Shown here piece after piece: positions 9,622 to 18,492 of a stretch of 64,000 nt of DNA. Within the stretch, counting starts at the first letter, position 1; each line of letters opens with the position of its first letter. The position numbers were made by a program, and so were the translations under genes. The stretch comes from Aureisphaera sp963669405 (GTDB lineage Bacteria > Bacteroidota > Bacteroidia > Flavobacteriales > Flavobacteriaceae). The notes below the pieces were generated by a model. The model made no database searches. It worked only from the letters and a program-made list of their open reading frames with translations, and was not told the DNA's origin. Location: positions 124,001 through 188,000 of the forward strand of contig CAXXHF010000001.1 of NCBI GenBank assembly GCA_963669405.2, read 5' to 3'.

Positions 9622-10416
9622 TTAATATGCCATCTTCATATTTGTACTTTCAAAGATCTTATCTGCAGACCCAGCAATAAAACCCCTAAAGCCTTCAAAA
9701 CGGTAGGCAAACTCATAATAACAAGATGTTACCTCTTTAGTGCCTTCTTTAAATCGTACGGGTACTTTGTCTGCCATAATGCTAGACTGTTTCAGCAGTT
9801 GCTCTTGGGTTCCTTTAATCTCACCGCCTGAAGTGTTCATAGGAAATCCTTGTTCTTTCAAAAATTGGTTCACTTCTTCAAGAGTACTAAAAGTGGTTAA
9901 TCTATTTACATCTACTGTAAAGTGATTGGCACAAAACCCATTTACGTATAACCAAGCTGCATATTCTGAGACTTCCAGTAGTGTTTTATAAGTTTCGTAG
10001 CTTGGAGTATCCCAAAGCCTCCCTGAGAACAATAATTCACTTGAATTAATTTTATCAAAATCTATGGCATCCACTATTCCCTTTATTAGCTTTTGGATTT
10101 TTAATGGAAATTCCTGAGTACGTAATTGGCTGATAAATATTAGCGGTAATGACGCATCCGTCTTATGTGCTAAATGCTTTGCATAGAGTTTTTTCTTTTC
10201 AAAAAAATACTCTTTCTTAAATTCATACCCCAGTTTAAGCAGGGGAAGAGCCAAGGTATCAATGTTGATGCGTGGGTCATCAAAAGTTCTAAATGCAATA
10301 TGATCATTAAAAACAGTGTTGCCTGCAATTTCAAAAGCATTTTTCACTTTTTGTGCAGAAGGGGTGATGGCAGTATAATCCTGCCAGAGACGATCGAAAA
10401 GCTGTGTTGTTGTCAT
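9622..10416 (-). CDS. DUF1338 protein, HglS-like 2-oxoadipate dioxygenase/decarboxylase
   Basis: A 264-residue Fe(II) enzyme of the DUF1338 family. Characterised members (HglS of Pseudomonas putida) turn 2-oxoadipate into D-2-hydroxyglutarate in lysine breakdown. Visible features are NDHIAFRTF near residue 40 with the first metal-ligand His, NHFTVDVN near 167 with a second His, and a late Tyr/Glu-rich segment (YYEFAYRF near 238). The longer frame begins with TTG at 10425; I prefer the ATG at 10416 (MTTTQLFD). It is divergent from an Lrp-type regulator and a YdiJ-like dehydrogenase, which fits a shared 2-oxoadipate to 2-oxoglutarate route. Fe(II) binding and substrate are inferred from the family. 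Confidence 0.85.
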   Translation of the reverse strand: MTTTQLFDRLWQDYTAITPSAQKVKNAFEIAGNTVFNDHIAFRTFDDPRINIDTLALPLLKLGYEFKKEYFFEKKKLYAKHLAHKTDASLPLIFISQLRTQEFPLKIQKLIKGIVDAIDFDKINSSELLFSGRLWDTPSYETYKTLLEVSEYAAWLYVNGFCANHFTVDVNRLTTFSTLEEVNQFLKEQGFPMNTSGGEIKGTQEQLLKQSSIMADKVPVRFKEGTKEVTSCYYEFAYRFEGFRGFIAGSADKIFESTNMKMAY

Positions 10417-10435
10417 CAGAAGCAAATTATGATTA

Positions 10436-10482
10436 ATATTTGTTCAAAATTATAGCAAACTTGTCATATATTTGTTCAAAAT
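10436..10482. repeat. Two direct copies of ATATTTGTTCAAAAT in a divergent promoter region
   Basis: Identical 15-base copies at 10436-10450 and 10468-10482, spaced 32 bases start to start, or three helical turns, so both face the same side of DNA. The minus strand also carries TAATTTTG (10445-10452), which matches the TAnnTTTG -7 box, for the DUF1338 gene. The repeats therefore sit where a regulator would act; the adjacent Lrp-family protein is the obvious candidate. Confidence 0.6.
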
Positions 10483-10484
10483 AG

Positions 10485-10526
10485 ATCAATATAACACGTG
10501 CAGATATTATTATGTGTTATATTGAT
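10485..10526. promoter_or_regulatory. Perfect 13-bp inverted repeat, probable operator of the adjacent Lrp-type regulator
   Basis: ATCAATATAACAC at 10485-10497 and its exact reverse complement at 10514-10526, separated by 16 bases, about 57 bases upstream of the regulator start and between two divergent transcription units. Lrp/AsnC proteins bind such AT-rich dyads and commonly regulate their own and the divergent gene. No poly-T follows, so this is not a terminator. Confidence 0.6.
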
Positions 10527-10582
10527 TTGTAATATCAATTATTTGACATTTTTGATTTTTTTTAACCTAAAATGGTCTTGTG

Positions 10583-11056
10583 ATGAATCAGATTGATTAT
10601 GTGGACTTTAAAATCCTTTCAGCATTGAAAAAGGATGCCAGAAAAGCCTATTCTAAAATTGCCGAAGAACTTCAAATTTCAAACTCATTAGTCCATCAAC
10701 GTATTAAAAAGATGAAGGATAATGGCCTGGTTATTAAGTCAGATTTAATTCTGGATGAAAAAAAACTAGGTTATAGTACGAAATCCTATGTGGGAATTCG
10801 TTTGAAAGAAGCCCGTTTTGCTGAAGAAGTGGTTGTTGAACTCGAAAAAATAAGAGAGATCAAAGAATGTAACTATGTGTCTGGAAAGTATGCTATTTTT
10901 GTATTGATACATGCAAAGGACAATGATGCATTGCGGGAGATACTTTATGAACAAATTCATGAAATTCGAGGAGTAGCCGGAACAGAGTCATTCATTTGCT
11001 TTACCACAAATTTCAATCGTTCCGTTCCTGTTATTTTTGAAAAGAAAACATTTTGA
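10583..11056 (+). CDS. Lrp/AsnC family transcriptional regulator
   Basis: A 157-residue regulator. Residues 1-60 form the AsnC-type winged helix-turn-helix (YSKIAEELQISNSLVHQRIKKM); residues about 65-150 are the RAM/AsnC effector domain, with NYVSGKYAIFVLI in the middle. The frame could start at a GTG at 10580, but the ATG at 10583 gives the usual MNQIDYVDFKIL start. Its stop overlaps the TTG start of the large FAD-linked oxidase by three bases, so the two are translated together. It probably senses lysine or a breakdown product and controls both this operon and the divergent DUF1338 gene. Confidence 0.9.
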   Translation: MNQIDYVDFKILSALKKDARKAYSKIAEELQISNSLVHQRIKKMKDNGLVIKSDLILDEKKLGYSTKSYVGIRLKEARFAEEVVVELEKIREIKECNYVSGKYAIFVLIHAKDNDALREILYEQIHEIRGVAGTESFICFTTNFNRSVPVIFEKKTF

Positions 11057-13965
11057 AATCAGTTTTACAACATTTTCAATCTTCTTTTGATGGTGATTTT
11101 CATGTAGATGATCTCCACAAAACCTTATATGCTACCGATGCTTCTGTGTATCGGAAAATACCTTTGGCTGTTGCATACCCAAGGACAACTCATGCAATAA
11201 AGCAACTGATTGCATTGGCCCAAGAACATCAGCTCTCATTAGTGCCCAGAACAGCTGGAACTTCATTAGCGGGCCAATGTGTTGGTGATGGAATCATTGT
11301 AGACGTTTCCAAATACTTCACTAAAATAATTGAAGTTGATGTAGATAAAAAAACAATCACAGTGCAGCCTGGTGTTATTCGTGATGAATTAAATGCCTAT
11401 CTAAAACCCCATGGTCTTTTCTTTGGCCCTAATGCCTCTACCAGCAATCGTTGTATGATAGGAGGGATGGTGGGGAACAACAGTAGTGGAACCACGTCCA
11501 TTAAATATGGAGTAACACGTGATAAAGTAGTTTCCCTTAAAACCTTGTTGTCAAACGGTGAAGAGGTGCTATTTTCATCACAAACATCCCATGAATTTAC
11601 AGAGAAAACCAAAGCGGATTCATTAGAAGGGGTCATTTACAAACAGCTTTACGATTATCTGAGTGTTTCCGAAAATCAAGCTGAAATTCACAAAGAGTTC
11701 CCAAAACCCGAAATCCATAGAAGAAACACAGGTTATGCCGTGGACACGCTATTGGATTCTGAATTATTTGGTGGAAACAATACGAATATAAATGTAGCTT
11801 CCCTACTTACAGGAAGCGAAGGAACCTTAGCGTTTACAACCGAAATCACCTTACAGCTGGATGAATTACCTCCAGTACATTCCGTGATGATCGTTTCCCA
11901 GTATGGATCTTTAGAAAACTGTCTGGACGATGTGCAGATAGCCATGAAGCATGATTTGTTCACTTGCGAGATGATGGATGATGTAATCTTACAATGCACC
12001 GAAAACAATAAAAAATACGATCCGTATCGTTTCTTTGTGTCTGGTTCGCCTAAAGCGCTGTTGTTATTAGAATTACGAGCAAGTGATGAAACAGCATTGC
12101 AACAAAAAACAAAGGAGCTCCTTAAAACATTGGCAGATACGGGTAATTGTTATGCAATGCCTGTTTTAAAGGCAGCAGAAATTGACATGGCCATGGAGCT
12201 TCGGAAAGCAGGACTGGGCTTATTGGGGAATATGGTTGGTGATAAAAAGGCCGTAGCTTGTATTGAAGATACGGCTGTAGCTTTGGAAGATCTTTCTGAA
12301 TTCATTTCTGAATTCACACAAATCATGAAAAATCATGGGCAAGATGCTGTCTATTATGCACATGCTGGAGCTGGGGAATTGCATCTTAGACCTATACTGA
12401 ATCTAAAAACCAGCAAGGGTCTTCAGTATTTTAGGGAGATTACAACTGATGTGGCTAAGCTGACCAAAAAATACAAAGGGTCATTTTCTGGAGAGCATGG
12501 AGATGGTATAGTAAGAGCAGAATTTTTGGAGATGCAGGTAGGTTCCAAGAATTTTGAATTCCTCAAGGCTATTAAAAATGTTTTTGATCCAAAAAATATC
12601 TTCAATCCTGGGAAGATTACCGATGCATGGCCTATGGATGCTTCGTTGCGAACACAGGCAGACATTGAAACACCACAAGTAGAAACCCTAATGGATTTCC
12701 AAGATTCACAAGGAATTGTGCGTTTGGCCGAAAAATGCAATGGGAGTGGTGATTGCAGGAAAACAGAAAATGCAAATGGCGCAATGTGCCCCAGTTATCA
12801 CGCCACTAAAGACGAAAAGGATACAACCCGTGCTAGGGCCAATCGTTTGCGGGAAGTGCTTAATACGTCTCAAAAGATCAATCGGTTTGATGACGAAGGG
12901 CTTAAGGAAGTGTTGGATTTGTGCATTAGCTGTAAATCTTGCGCCAGTGAATGCCCCAGTAATGTAGATATCGCTACGGCAAAGTCTGAATTTCAGTTTC
13001 AATATGCCAAAACCAATGGCCGGAAACGCTCTGATGAATTCTTCGGAAAAAGTAGCAAATACAATAAAATGGCAGCTAGATTTCCTAGGCTGTCCAATCT
13101 CTTTTTCACCATGCCAATAATATCTGGAATGATTAAAAGCTACACTGGGGTTGCTTCAAAAAGAGATATTCCAAAAATTTCAATCAAAACTTTCGATAAA
13201 TTAATTCAATTAAATAAAAATCAAATAGTTATAAAAAAATCAATTTATCTTTTTGTAGATGAATTCAGTAATTATTTAGATACAGATATAGCATTAGACG
13301 CATACCACTTGCTTGAAGGATTGGGGTATCAGATACATGTTATTGATCATCTGGATAGTGCTCGGGCACTGATAAGTAAAGGGTATTTGGAAGAAGCCAA
13401 GAATGAGGCAGATAAAGCCATAGCAGAATTGAAAGACAAAATTTCTGAGGATACTCCATTAATTGGTATTGAACCTTCCGCCATTTTAGGGTTTCGCGAT
13501 GAATTTATAAGACTTGCTAGCAATAAGGAATCTGCTAAGAAAATAGCAGCCAATACGTATTTGGTAGAAGAGTTTTTAACGAATGAATTCGAAAAAGGAA
13601 ACATTACTGCCAATCAGTTTACTTTGAAGGAAAGAAAGTTGAAGATCCACGTACACTGCCATCAGAAAGCCTTGAGCAATCAGAAAGTGACTTTTGATCT
13701 CATGAATATCCCAGCAAACTATCATCCTACATTGATCCCTTCAGGTTGCTGTGGTATGGCAGGTAGTTTTGGTTATGAAAAAGATCATTATGACATCAGT
13801 ATGAAGATTGGAGAGCTAAAATTGTTCCCAACACTCCGAAAAACTTCTGAAGATACACTCATTGTTGCCAACGGGACCAGTTGTAGGCATCAAATAAAAG
13901 ATGGGACAGGGAAGGAGTCACTGCATCCGGTCACTGTGCTCCGTCAAGCATTATTAGAGAGGTAA
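11053..13965 (+). CDS. FAD-linked oxidase with Fe-S and CCG domains (YdiJ-like, probable D-2-hydroxyglutarate dehydrogenase)
   Basis: A 970-residue fusion. Order: PP-loop FAD-binding domain (about 40-260, with GGMVGNNSSGTTS near 137), FAD-oxidase C-terminal domain (about 280-525, with SGEHGDGIVRAEF near 479), a 4Fe-4S dicluster region (C-x5-C near 560 and CISCKSCASECPSNVD near 626), then a CCG-type domain with HCHQKAL near 865 and SGCCGMAGSFG near 897. The same architecture is found in E. coli YdiJ, a D-2-hydroxyglutarate dehydrogenase. The start is TTG, overlapping the Lrp gene stop. With DUF1338 alongside, D-2-hydroxyglutarate is the likely substrate; D-lactate or another 2-hydroxyacid remains possible. 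Confidence 0.88.
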   Translation: MKSVLQHFQSSFDGDFHVDDLHKTLYATDASVYRKIPLAVAYPRTTHAIKQLIALAQEHQLSLVPRTAGTSLAGQCVGDGIIVDVSKYFTKIIEVDVDKKTITVQPGVIRDELNAYLKPHGLFFGPNASTSNRCMIGGMVGNNSSGTTSIKYGVTRDKVVSLKTLLSNGEEVLFSSQTSHEFTEKTKADSLEGVIYKQLYDYLSVSENQAEIHKEFPKPEIHRRNTGYAVDTLLDSELFGGNNTNINVASLLTGSEGTLAFTTEITLQLDELPPVHSVMIVSQYGSLENCLDDVQIAMKHDLFTCEMMDDVILQCTENNKKYDPYRFFVSGSPKALLLLELRASDETALQQKTKELLKTLADTGNCYAMPVLKAAEIDMAMELRKAGLGLLGNMVGDKKAVACIEDTAVALEDLSEFISEFTQIMKNHGQDAVYYAHAGAGELHLRPILNLKTSKGLQYFREITTDVAKLTKKYKGSFSGEHGDGIVRAEFLEMQVGSKNFEFLKAIKNVFDPKNIFNPGKITDAWPMDASLRTQADIETPQVETLMDFQDSQGIVRLAEKCNGSGDCRKTENANGAMCPSYHATKDEKDTTRARANRLREVLNTSQKINRFDDEGLKEVLDLCISCKSCASECPSNVDIATAKSEFQFQYAKTNGRKRSDEFFGKSSKYNKMAARFPRLSNLFFTMPIISGMIKSYTGVASKRDIPKISIKTFDKLIQLNKNQIVIKKSIYLFVDEFSNYLDTDIALDAYHLLEGLGYQIHVIDHLDSARALISKGYLEEAKNEADKAIAELKDKISEDTPLIGIEPSAILGFRDEFIRLASNKESAKKIAANTYLVEEFLTNEFEKGNITANQFTLKERKLKIHVHCHQKALSNQKVTFDLMNIPANYHPTLIPSGCCGMAGSFGYEKDHYDISMKIGELKLFPTLRKTSEDTLIVANGTSCRHQIKDGTGKESLHPVTVLRQALLER

Positions 13966-14793
13966 TTTACCCATAGCAGTAAAAGCAGAAAGCATTTCGG
14001 GTAAGGAATCATCATCTTCCAGCATGGTGTTCTTAATGGGATTCATGACGGGCTTTGGGTTTCCATGTTGATACAGTTTCCAGGCTTCATTATTGTATTC
14101 CAGTGCCGTAAGGTTTTCTATCCAATCTCCACTGTTCAAATAAAGACAGTTCCCTTTTTCATTTGTTACTTCACGAATGGTGGGCTGGTGTATGTGTCCG
14201 CAAACCACATAATCGAACTTATTTTCTATGGCCAGTTCCGTTGCCGTATTTTCAAAGTCACTAATAAACTTTATGGCGCCTTTTACACTGTTTTTAATCT
14301 TTTTGGAAAGAGAATACTTTTCCTTTCCTAATTTTACCAGTATGATATTGATTAATCGGTTTAGCAAAATAAGAAGGTCATACCCCCATCCACCTAATTT
14401 AGCTATCCATTTGGTATGTTGTATGGACGCATCGAAGACATCCCCATGAAAAAACCACGCTTTTTTTCCGTCTAAATTCAATACCAATTTGTCTAGAATA
14501 TAGATATTCCCCATTTTGGTGTTACTGAATCTACGAAGCTTTTCATCATGATTACCGGTAATATAATACACCCGTGTGCCTTTTGCTGCCAAGGCCAAAA
14601 CTTTTTTAATGACCAATAAATGGGATTTGGGGAAATAGCGTTTCCGAAACTGCCATATATCGAAGATATCCCCATTTAGGATGAGTTTTTGTGGTTTTAC
14701 AGAGTTTAGATATTGTAAAACTTCTTTTGCGTGGCAACCATAAGTTCCTAAATGGATGTCCGAAAGCACGACGATTTCTAGTTTTCTCTTCAA
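13954..14793 (-). CDS. Metallophosphoesterase, UDP-2,3-diacylglucosamine diphosphatase (LpxH) family
   Basis: A 279-residue calcineurin-like phosphoesterase. The metal-binding motifs are all visible in order: SDIHLG near 10, GDIFD near 40, GNHDE near 80, HGDVFD near 115 and CGHIHQP near 198. The family removes UMP from UDP-2,3-diacylglucosamine in lipid A synthesis, or acts as a related phosphatase. The start is TTG: an in-frame TAA lies two codons upstream and no ATG is near. Its 3' end overlaps the convergent FAD-oxidase gene by 12 bases, so the two messages are antisense at their ends. Confidence 0.85.
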   Translation of the reverse strand: MKRKLEIVVLSDIHLGTYGCHAKEVLQYLNSVKPQKLILNGDIFDIWQFRKRYFPKSHLLVIKKVLALAAKGTRVYYITGNHDEKLRRFSNTKMGNIYILDKLVLNLDGKKAWFFHGDVFDASIQHTKWIAKLGGWGYDLLILLNRLINIILVKLGKEKYSLSKKIKNSVKGAIKFISDFENTATELAIENKFDYVVCGHIHQPTIREVTNEKGNCLYLNSGDWIENLTALEYNNEAWKLYQHGNPKPVMNPIKNTMLEDDDSLPEMLSAFTAMGKLPL

Positions 14794-14942
14794 ACCTTAA
14801 AAATTACAATACAAAGAACTCAAAAAGGAGAAGGATGCAGATTATGAAAAAGTTATCCCTTTTTCATAAAAATGTTAGGTAAGGAGGCATGATGTTGACT
14901 AAATATTATGCCTGACCAATTTTTTTATTCCCAAGATACATT

Positions 14943-14950
14943 TACATTTG
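14943..14950 (+). promoter_or_regulatory. TAnnTTTG -7 box (TACATTTG) for aroC
   Basis: Exact match to the Bacteroidota -7 consensus, 15 bases before the preferred aroC ATG. Because it lies downstream of the first in-frame ATG (14908), it argues that translation starts at 14965. Confidence 0.55.
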
Positions 14951-14964
14951 TTGAAAAGCATACT

Positions 14965-16029
14965 ATGGCCGGAAATTCCTTCGGAAACTTATTTAAGCTA
15001 ACTACATTTGGGGAATCCCACGGTGAAGCCTTAGGAGGTATTATAGATGGTTGCCCAGCTGGAATTACCATCGATTTTGATGCTATTGAAAACGAGATGC
15101 AACGCCGCAAACCAGGGCAATCTACCATAGTCACTCAACGGAAAGAACCCGATTCTGTACGATTCTTATCAGGTATTTTTGAAGGAAAAACCACAGGAAC
15201 ACCTATTGGCTTTGTGATTGAAAATACCAATCAGAAATCACAAGACTATTCACACATCAAAGATTCGTATAGGCCTTCACATGCAGATTACACATACGAT
15301 CAGAAATATGGAATTCGGGATTATCGAGGTGGAGGACGTTCTTCTGCCAGGGAGACAGCTTCACGTGTTGCAGCAGGTGCCATTGCTAAGCAATTACTGA
15401 ATGATGTTACTATTACTGCCTATGTATCGGGAGTAGGGGAACTCGTTTTAGAAACTTCATATAAAGATTTAGATTTCTCACAAATAGAGAAAAACCCTGT
15501 TCGTACTGCAGATGTAGAAATGGCTTCAAAAATGGAAGCCTATATTAAAGAAATTCGAAAACAAGGAGATACGGTAGGTGGATTGATTACCTGCGTGGTT
15601 CAAAATGTACCTGTAGGACTGGGAGAGCCCGTTTTTGATAAATTGCATGCTGAATTAGGAAAAGCCATGCTATCCATAAATGCAGTAAAAGGGTTTGAGT
15701 ATGGAAGCGGTTTTGCTGGCACACGGCTAAAGGGAAGTGAGCATAATGATTTGTTCAATCCAGATGGTAGCACACAAACCAATTTTAGTGGAGGAATACA
15801 AGGAGGGATAAGCAATGGGGAAGACATTTATTTTAATGTTGCTTTTAAACCTGTAGCTACTATCATGCAAAAACAACAAACTATTGATAAAGAAGGTAAT
15901 ACAATAGAGATGCAAGGAAAAGGACGTCATGACCCTTGCGTGGTACCACGTGCGGTTCCCATTGTAGAGGCGATGACGGCCCTTGTTTTGGCAGATTGTT
16001 TATTATTGAATAAAGTTTCGAAGATATAA
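14965..16029 (+). CDS. aroC: Chorismate synthase
   Basis: Makes chorismate from EPSP in the last shikimate step, using reduced FMN. The 354-residue protein begins MAGNSFGNLFKLTTFGESHG, which contains the first family signature, with the active-site His. RGGGRSSARETASRVAAGA near 132 is the second signature and GKGRHDPCVVPRAVP near 315 the third. The frame is open 19 codons further upstream, but that extension matches nothing in the family and a -7 box falls inside it, so I set the start at 14965. A symporter gene follows after ten bases. Confidence 0.96.
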   Translation: MAGNSFGNLFKLTTFGESHGEALGGIIDGCPAGITIDFDAIENEMQRRKPGQSTIVTQRKEPDSVRFLSGIFEGKTTGTPIGFVIENTNQKSQDYSHIKDSYRPSHADYTYDQKYGIRDYRGGGRSSARETASRVAAGAIAKQLLNDVTITAYVSGVGELVLETSYKDLDFSQIEKNPVRTADVEMASKMEAYIKEIRKQGDTVGGLITCVVQNVPVGLGEPVFDKLHAELGKAMLSINAVKGFEYGSGFAGTRLKGSEHNDLFNPDGSTQTNFSGGIQGGISNGEDIYFNVAFKPVATIMQKQQTIDKEGNTIEMQGKGRHDPCVVPRAVPIVEAMTALVLADCLLLNKVSKI

Positions 16030-16039
16030 ATCTATATAT

Positions 16040-17365
16040 ATGAAAAAATTAGCACTGCATTGGCAGATACTCATAGGAATGCTTTTGGGTATTGTGTTCG
16101 GTTTTGTAATGACTGGACTGGATTGGGGACCGGGTTTTGTTTCCGATTGGATTAAACCATTTGGAACCATATTCGTTAAACTCCTGAAACTGATTGCCAT
16201 TCCATTGATCTTGGCTTCTTTAATAAAGGGAATCTCAGATTTAAAGGATATCTCCAAATTCCGAAATATAGGGCTTAGAACTATGGTCACTTATGTAGGG
16301 ACTACGGTAATTGCGATTACCATAGGCTTACTTTTGGTTAATGCATTGCAACCTGGGGATGGAGTATCAGAAGAAACAGTTGCAAGGCTCACCGAAACCT
16401 ATGCCAATGATAGTGGTGTGCAATCTAAGATTGCAGAAGCTGGCAGACAAAAAGATAGTGGCCCATTACAGTTTTTAGAAGATATGGTTCCTGACAATGC
16501 TTTTAATGCCCTTTCTAACAATGGTTTGATGCTTCAGGTAATTTTCTTTACCATCCTTTTTGCTATTTCTATGCTGCTTATTGGAGAGAAAAGAGCCAAA
16601 CCATTAAAGGATATGTTCGATTCTCTAAATGACGTAGTGCTTAAAATGGTAGACCTTATTATGCTTACGGCACCTTATGCTGTATTTGCCCTTTTGGCCA
16701 ACGTGGTGGTTTCCTCGGGTGATCCCGATTTACTTTATGCTTTAATTAAATATGCGGGTGTTGTAGTTTTAGGACTTACCCTTATGGTTGTTTTCTACCT
16801 CATATTGGTAGGAACTTATGTAAAAAAGAACCCCTTTTGGTTCTTAAAAGAAATTAGTCCTGCCCAGCTTTTGGCATTCTCAACCAGTTCTAGTGCGGCA
16901 ACACTTCCTGTTACCATGGAGCGGGTAGAAGAACATATTGGTGTTGATAAAGAAGTTTCCAGTTTTGTGCTTCCCGTGGGAGCAACAATTAATATGGATG
17001 GAACAAGTTTGTATCAAGGAGTCGCAGCTGTTTTTATCTCTCAAGCTTTAGGTTTTGATCTTTCCTTTGCAGATCAGCTAACCATTGTTTTAACGGCACT
17101 TTTGGCCTCTATTGGGTCTGCTGCAGTACCAGGAGCTGGAATGGTTATGTTGGTAATTGTATTGGAATCCATTGGGTTCCCAGCTGACAAACTAGCTATA
17201 GGTTTGGCCCTTATTTTTGCTGTGGATAGGCCGTTGGATATGTGTCGCACCGTAATCAATGTAACTGGAGATGCCACGGTATCTATGTTGGTAGCAAAAT
17301 CTGTTGGTAAATTAGGTAAACCAAGGGTAAAGGAATGGGACGACCATTACGACGAAGTAAAATAA
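16040..17365 (+). CDS. Dicarboxylate/amino acid:cation symporter (DAACS family)
   Basis: A 441-residue inner-membrane carrier of the GltP/DctA family. The re-entrant loop HP1 is visible as FSTSSSAATLPVTME near 277, TM7 as INMDGTSLYQG near 316, HP2 as GSAAVPGAGMVML near 356, and TM8 as DRPLDMCRTVINVTGD near 395. The Arg in that last motif favours an acidic substrate (aspartate, glutamate or C4-dicarboxylate). Driven by Na+ or H+. It begins ten bases after aroC and ends at a strong terminator. Confidence 0.92.
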   Translation: MKKLALHWQILIGMLLGIVFGFVMTGLDWGPGFVSDWIKPFGTIFVKLLKLIAIPLILASLIKGISDLKDISKFRNIGLRTMVTYVGTTVIAITIGLLLVNALQPGDGVSEETVARLTETYANDSGVQSKIAEAGRQKDSGPLQFLEDMVPDNAFNALSNNGLMLQVIFFTILFAISMLLIGEKRAKPLKDMFDSLNDVVLKMVDLIMLTAPYAVFALLANVVVSSGDPDLLYALIKYAGVVVLGLTLMVVFYLILVGTYVKKNPFWFLKEISPAQLLAFSTSSSAATLPVTMERVEEHIGVDKEVSSFVLPVGATINMDGTSLYQGVAAVFISQALGFDLSFADQLTIVLTALLASIGSAAVPGAGMVMLVIVLESIGFPADKLAIGLALIFAVDRPLDMCRTVINVTGDATVSMLVAKSVGKLGKPRVKEWDDHYDEVK

Positions 17366-17370
17366 AAAAG

Positions 17371-17397
17371 AAAACCGCTCTAAGGAGCGGTTTTTTT
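17371..17397. terminator. Bidirectional terminator between convergent symporter and mscS genes
   Basis: Perfect 10-bp stem: AAAACCGCTC (17371-17380) and GAGCGGTTTT (17385-17394) with loop TAAG. T runs follow on the plus strand and, read in reverse, on the minus strand, so it can stop both converging transcripts. Confidence 0.9.
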
Positions 17398-17416
17398 ATG
17401 AGTAATAAGTAAAAAA

Positions 17417-18229
17417 TTAACCTTGTTTTTGAATTTCCACACTGTGCGGATATGGGATTTCAATGCCAGCAGCATCTAGTGCTATTTTAGATTTTTCTAA
17501 GGTATCAAAATATACATCCCAGTAATCTTCAACTTTTACAGCAGGACGTACTGCAAAATCTACCGAACTTTCCCCTAATGCAGAGACTTCAACCATAGGA
17601 GGAGGGTCTTTGAGTACTTTTTCTTGAGAAACCAGTACTTCCATCAAAACCTCTTTGGTTTGCTTTATGTCAGCGTCGTATGAAACACCAATAGTATGAA
17701 AGATCTTTAACACTCCTTCAGCACTGTAATTGGTTATATTTCCATTGGAGAGTGCTCCATTGGGTATAATCACCAATTTGTTCTGTGGGGTCAATACTTT
17801 GGTAGTGAATATTTCAATTTCCTTTACATGTCCCAATTCTCCTTGTGCTTCAATAAGATCTCCAATTTTAATAGGCTTAAAGATCATGATAAGCACACCT
17901 CCAGCAAAATTAGATAGCGATCCTTGCAGAGCCATCCCAATTGCCAAACCAGCAGCAGCCAGAATAGCAGCAAAAGAGGTGGTTTCTACCCCAAGATTTC
18001 CAAGAATGGCAATAATGAGCAATACTTTAAGAATCCATCCTAGCAGGTTTTTTAAGAACTTTTGAAGGCTTTCATCATAGTCTCTCTTACTCATGGCAAG
18101 ATCCATGAGCTTCATTATTTTTTTTATGATCCAGGATCCAATGATCCAAATGGCAATGGCTCCAAGAACTTTGAGACCGTATTCTGAGCCGTATTCTACA
18201 ATTTTATCGATCCATTTTTCAATATCCAT
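17417..18229 (-). CDS. Small-conductance mechanosensitive channel (MscS family)
   Basis: A 270-residue minimal MscS. Three membrane segments lie within residues 15-110; TM3, which lines the pore, has the Ala/Gly pattern AAAGLAIGMALQGSLSNFAG near 88-107. The beta domain (KPIKIGDLIEAQG near 116; IPNGALSNGNITNYS near 152) and the C-terminal alpha/beta domain follow. It opens on membrane tension to release solutes after osmotic downshock. Monocistronic. Confidence 0.93.
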   Translation of the reverse strand: MDIEKWIDKIVEYGSEYGLKVLGAIAIWIIGSWIIKKIMKLMDLAMSKRDYDESLQKFLKNLLGWILKVLLIIAILGNLGVETTSFAAILAAAGLAIGMALQGSLSNFAGGVLIMIFKPIKIGDLIEAQGELGHVKEIEIFTTKVLTPQNKLVIIPNGALSNGNITNYSAEGVLKIFHTIGVSYDADIKQTKEVLMEVLVSQEKVLKDPPPMVEVSALGESSVDFAVRPAVKVEDYWDVYFDTLEKSKIALDAAGIEIPYPHSVEIQKQG

Positions 18230-18492
18230 AGTGTATGTGTTTTAATGGGTTGCCCAAAATTAATAAAAAGAAGTTCCTAGTTTTAGCCATAGTGCTTTTT
18301 TTCGGCTACATATTTTGTAGATGATCGAAAATTATTGACTACTAAAGATTGAAGTGATAGATATCATTACAGTAATATGCTAACTGTGATCATAGGTTAT
18401 TTATTCATTTGTAGATCATTACTAGAAATTTTCAAAAAGCGTTTTTCAGTTTTGTCATATTTGCTATATTTATTTTTCTAAAGAACCAATCT

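Noticed and set aside
14908..14964. 19-codon N-terminal extension of chorismate synthase
   Set aside because: It contains the TACATTTG -7 box and does not match the family; start placed at 14965.
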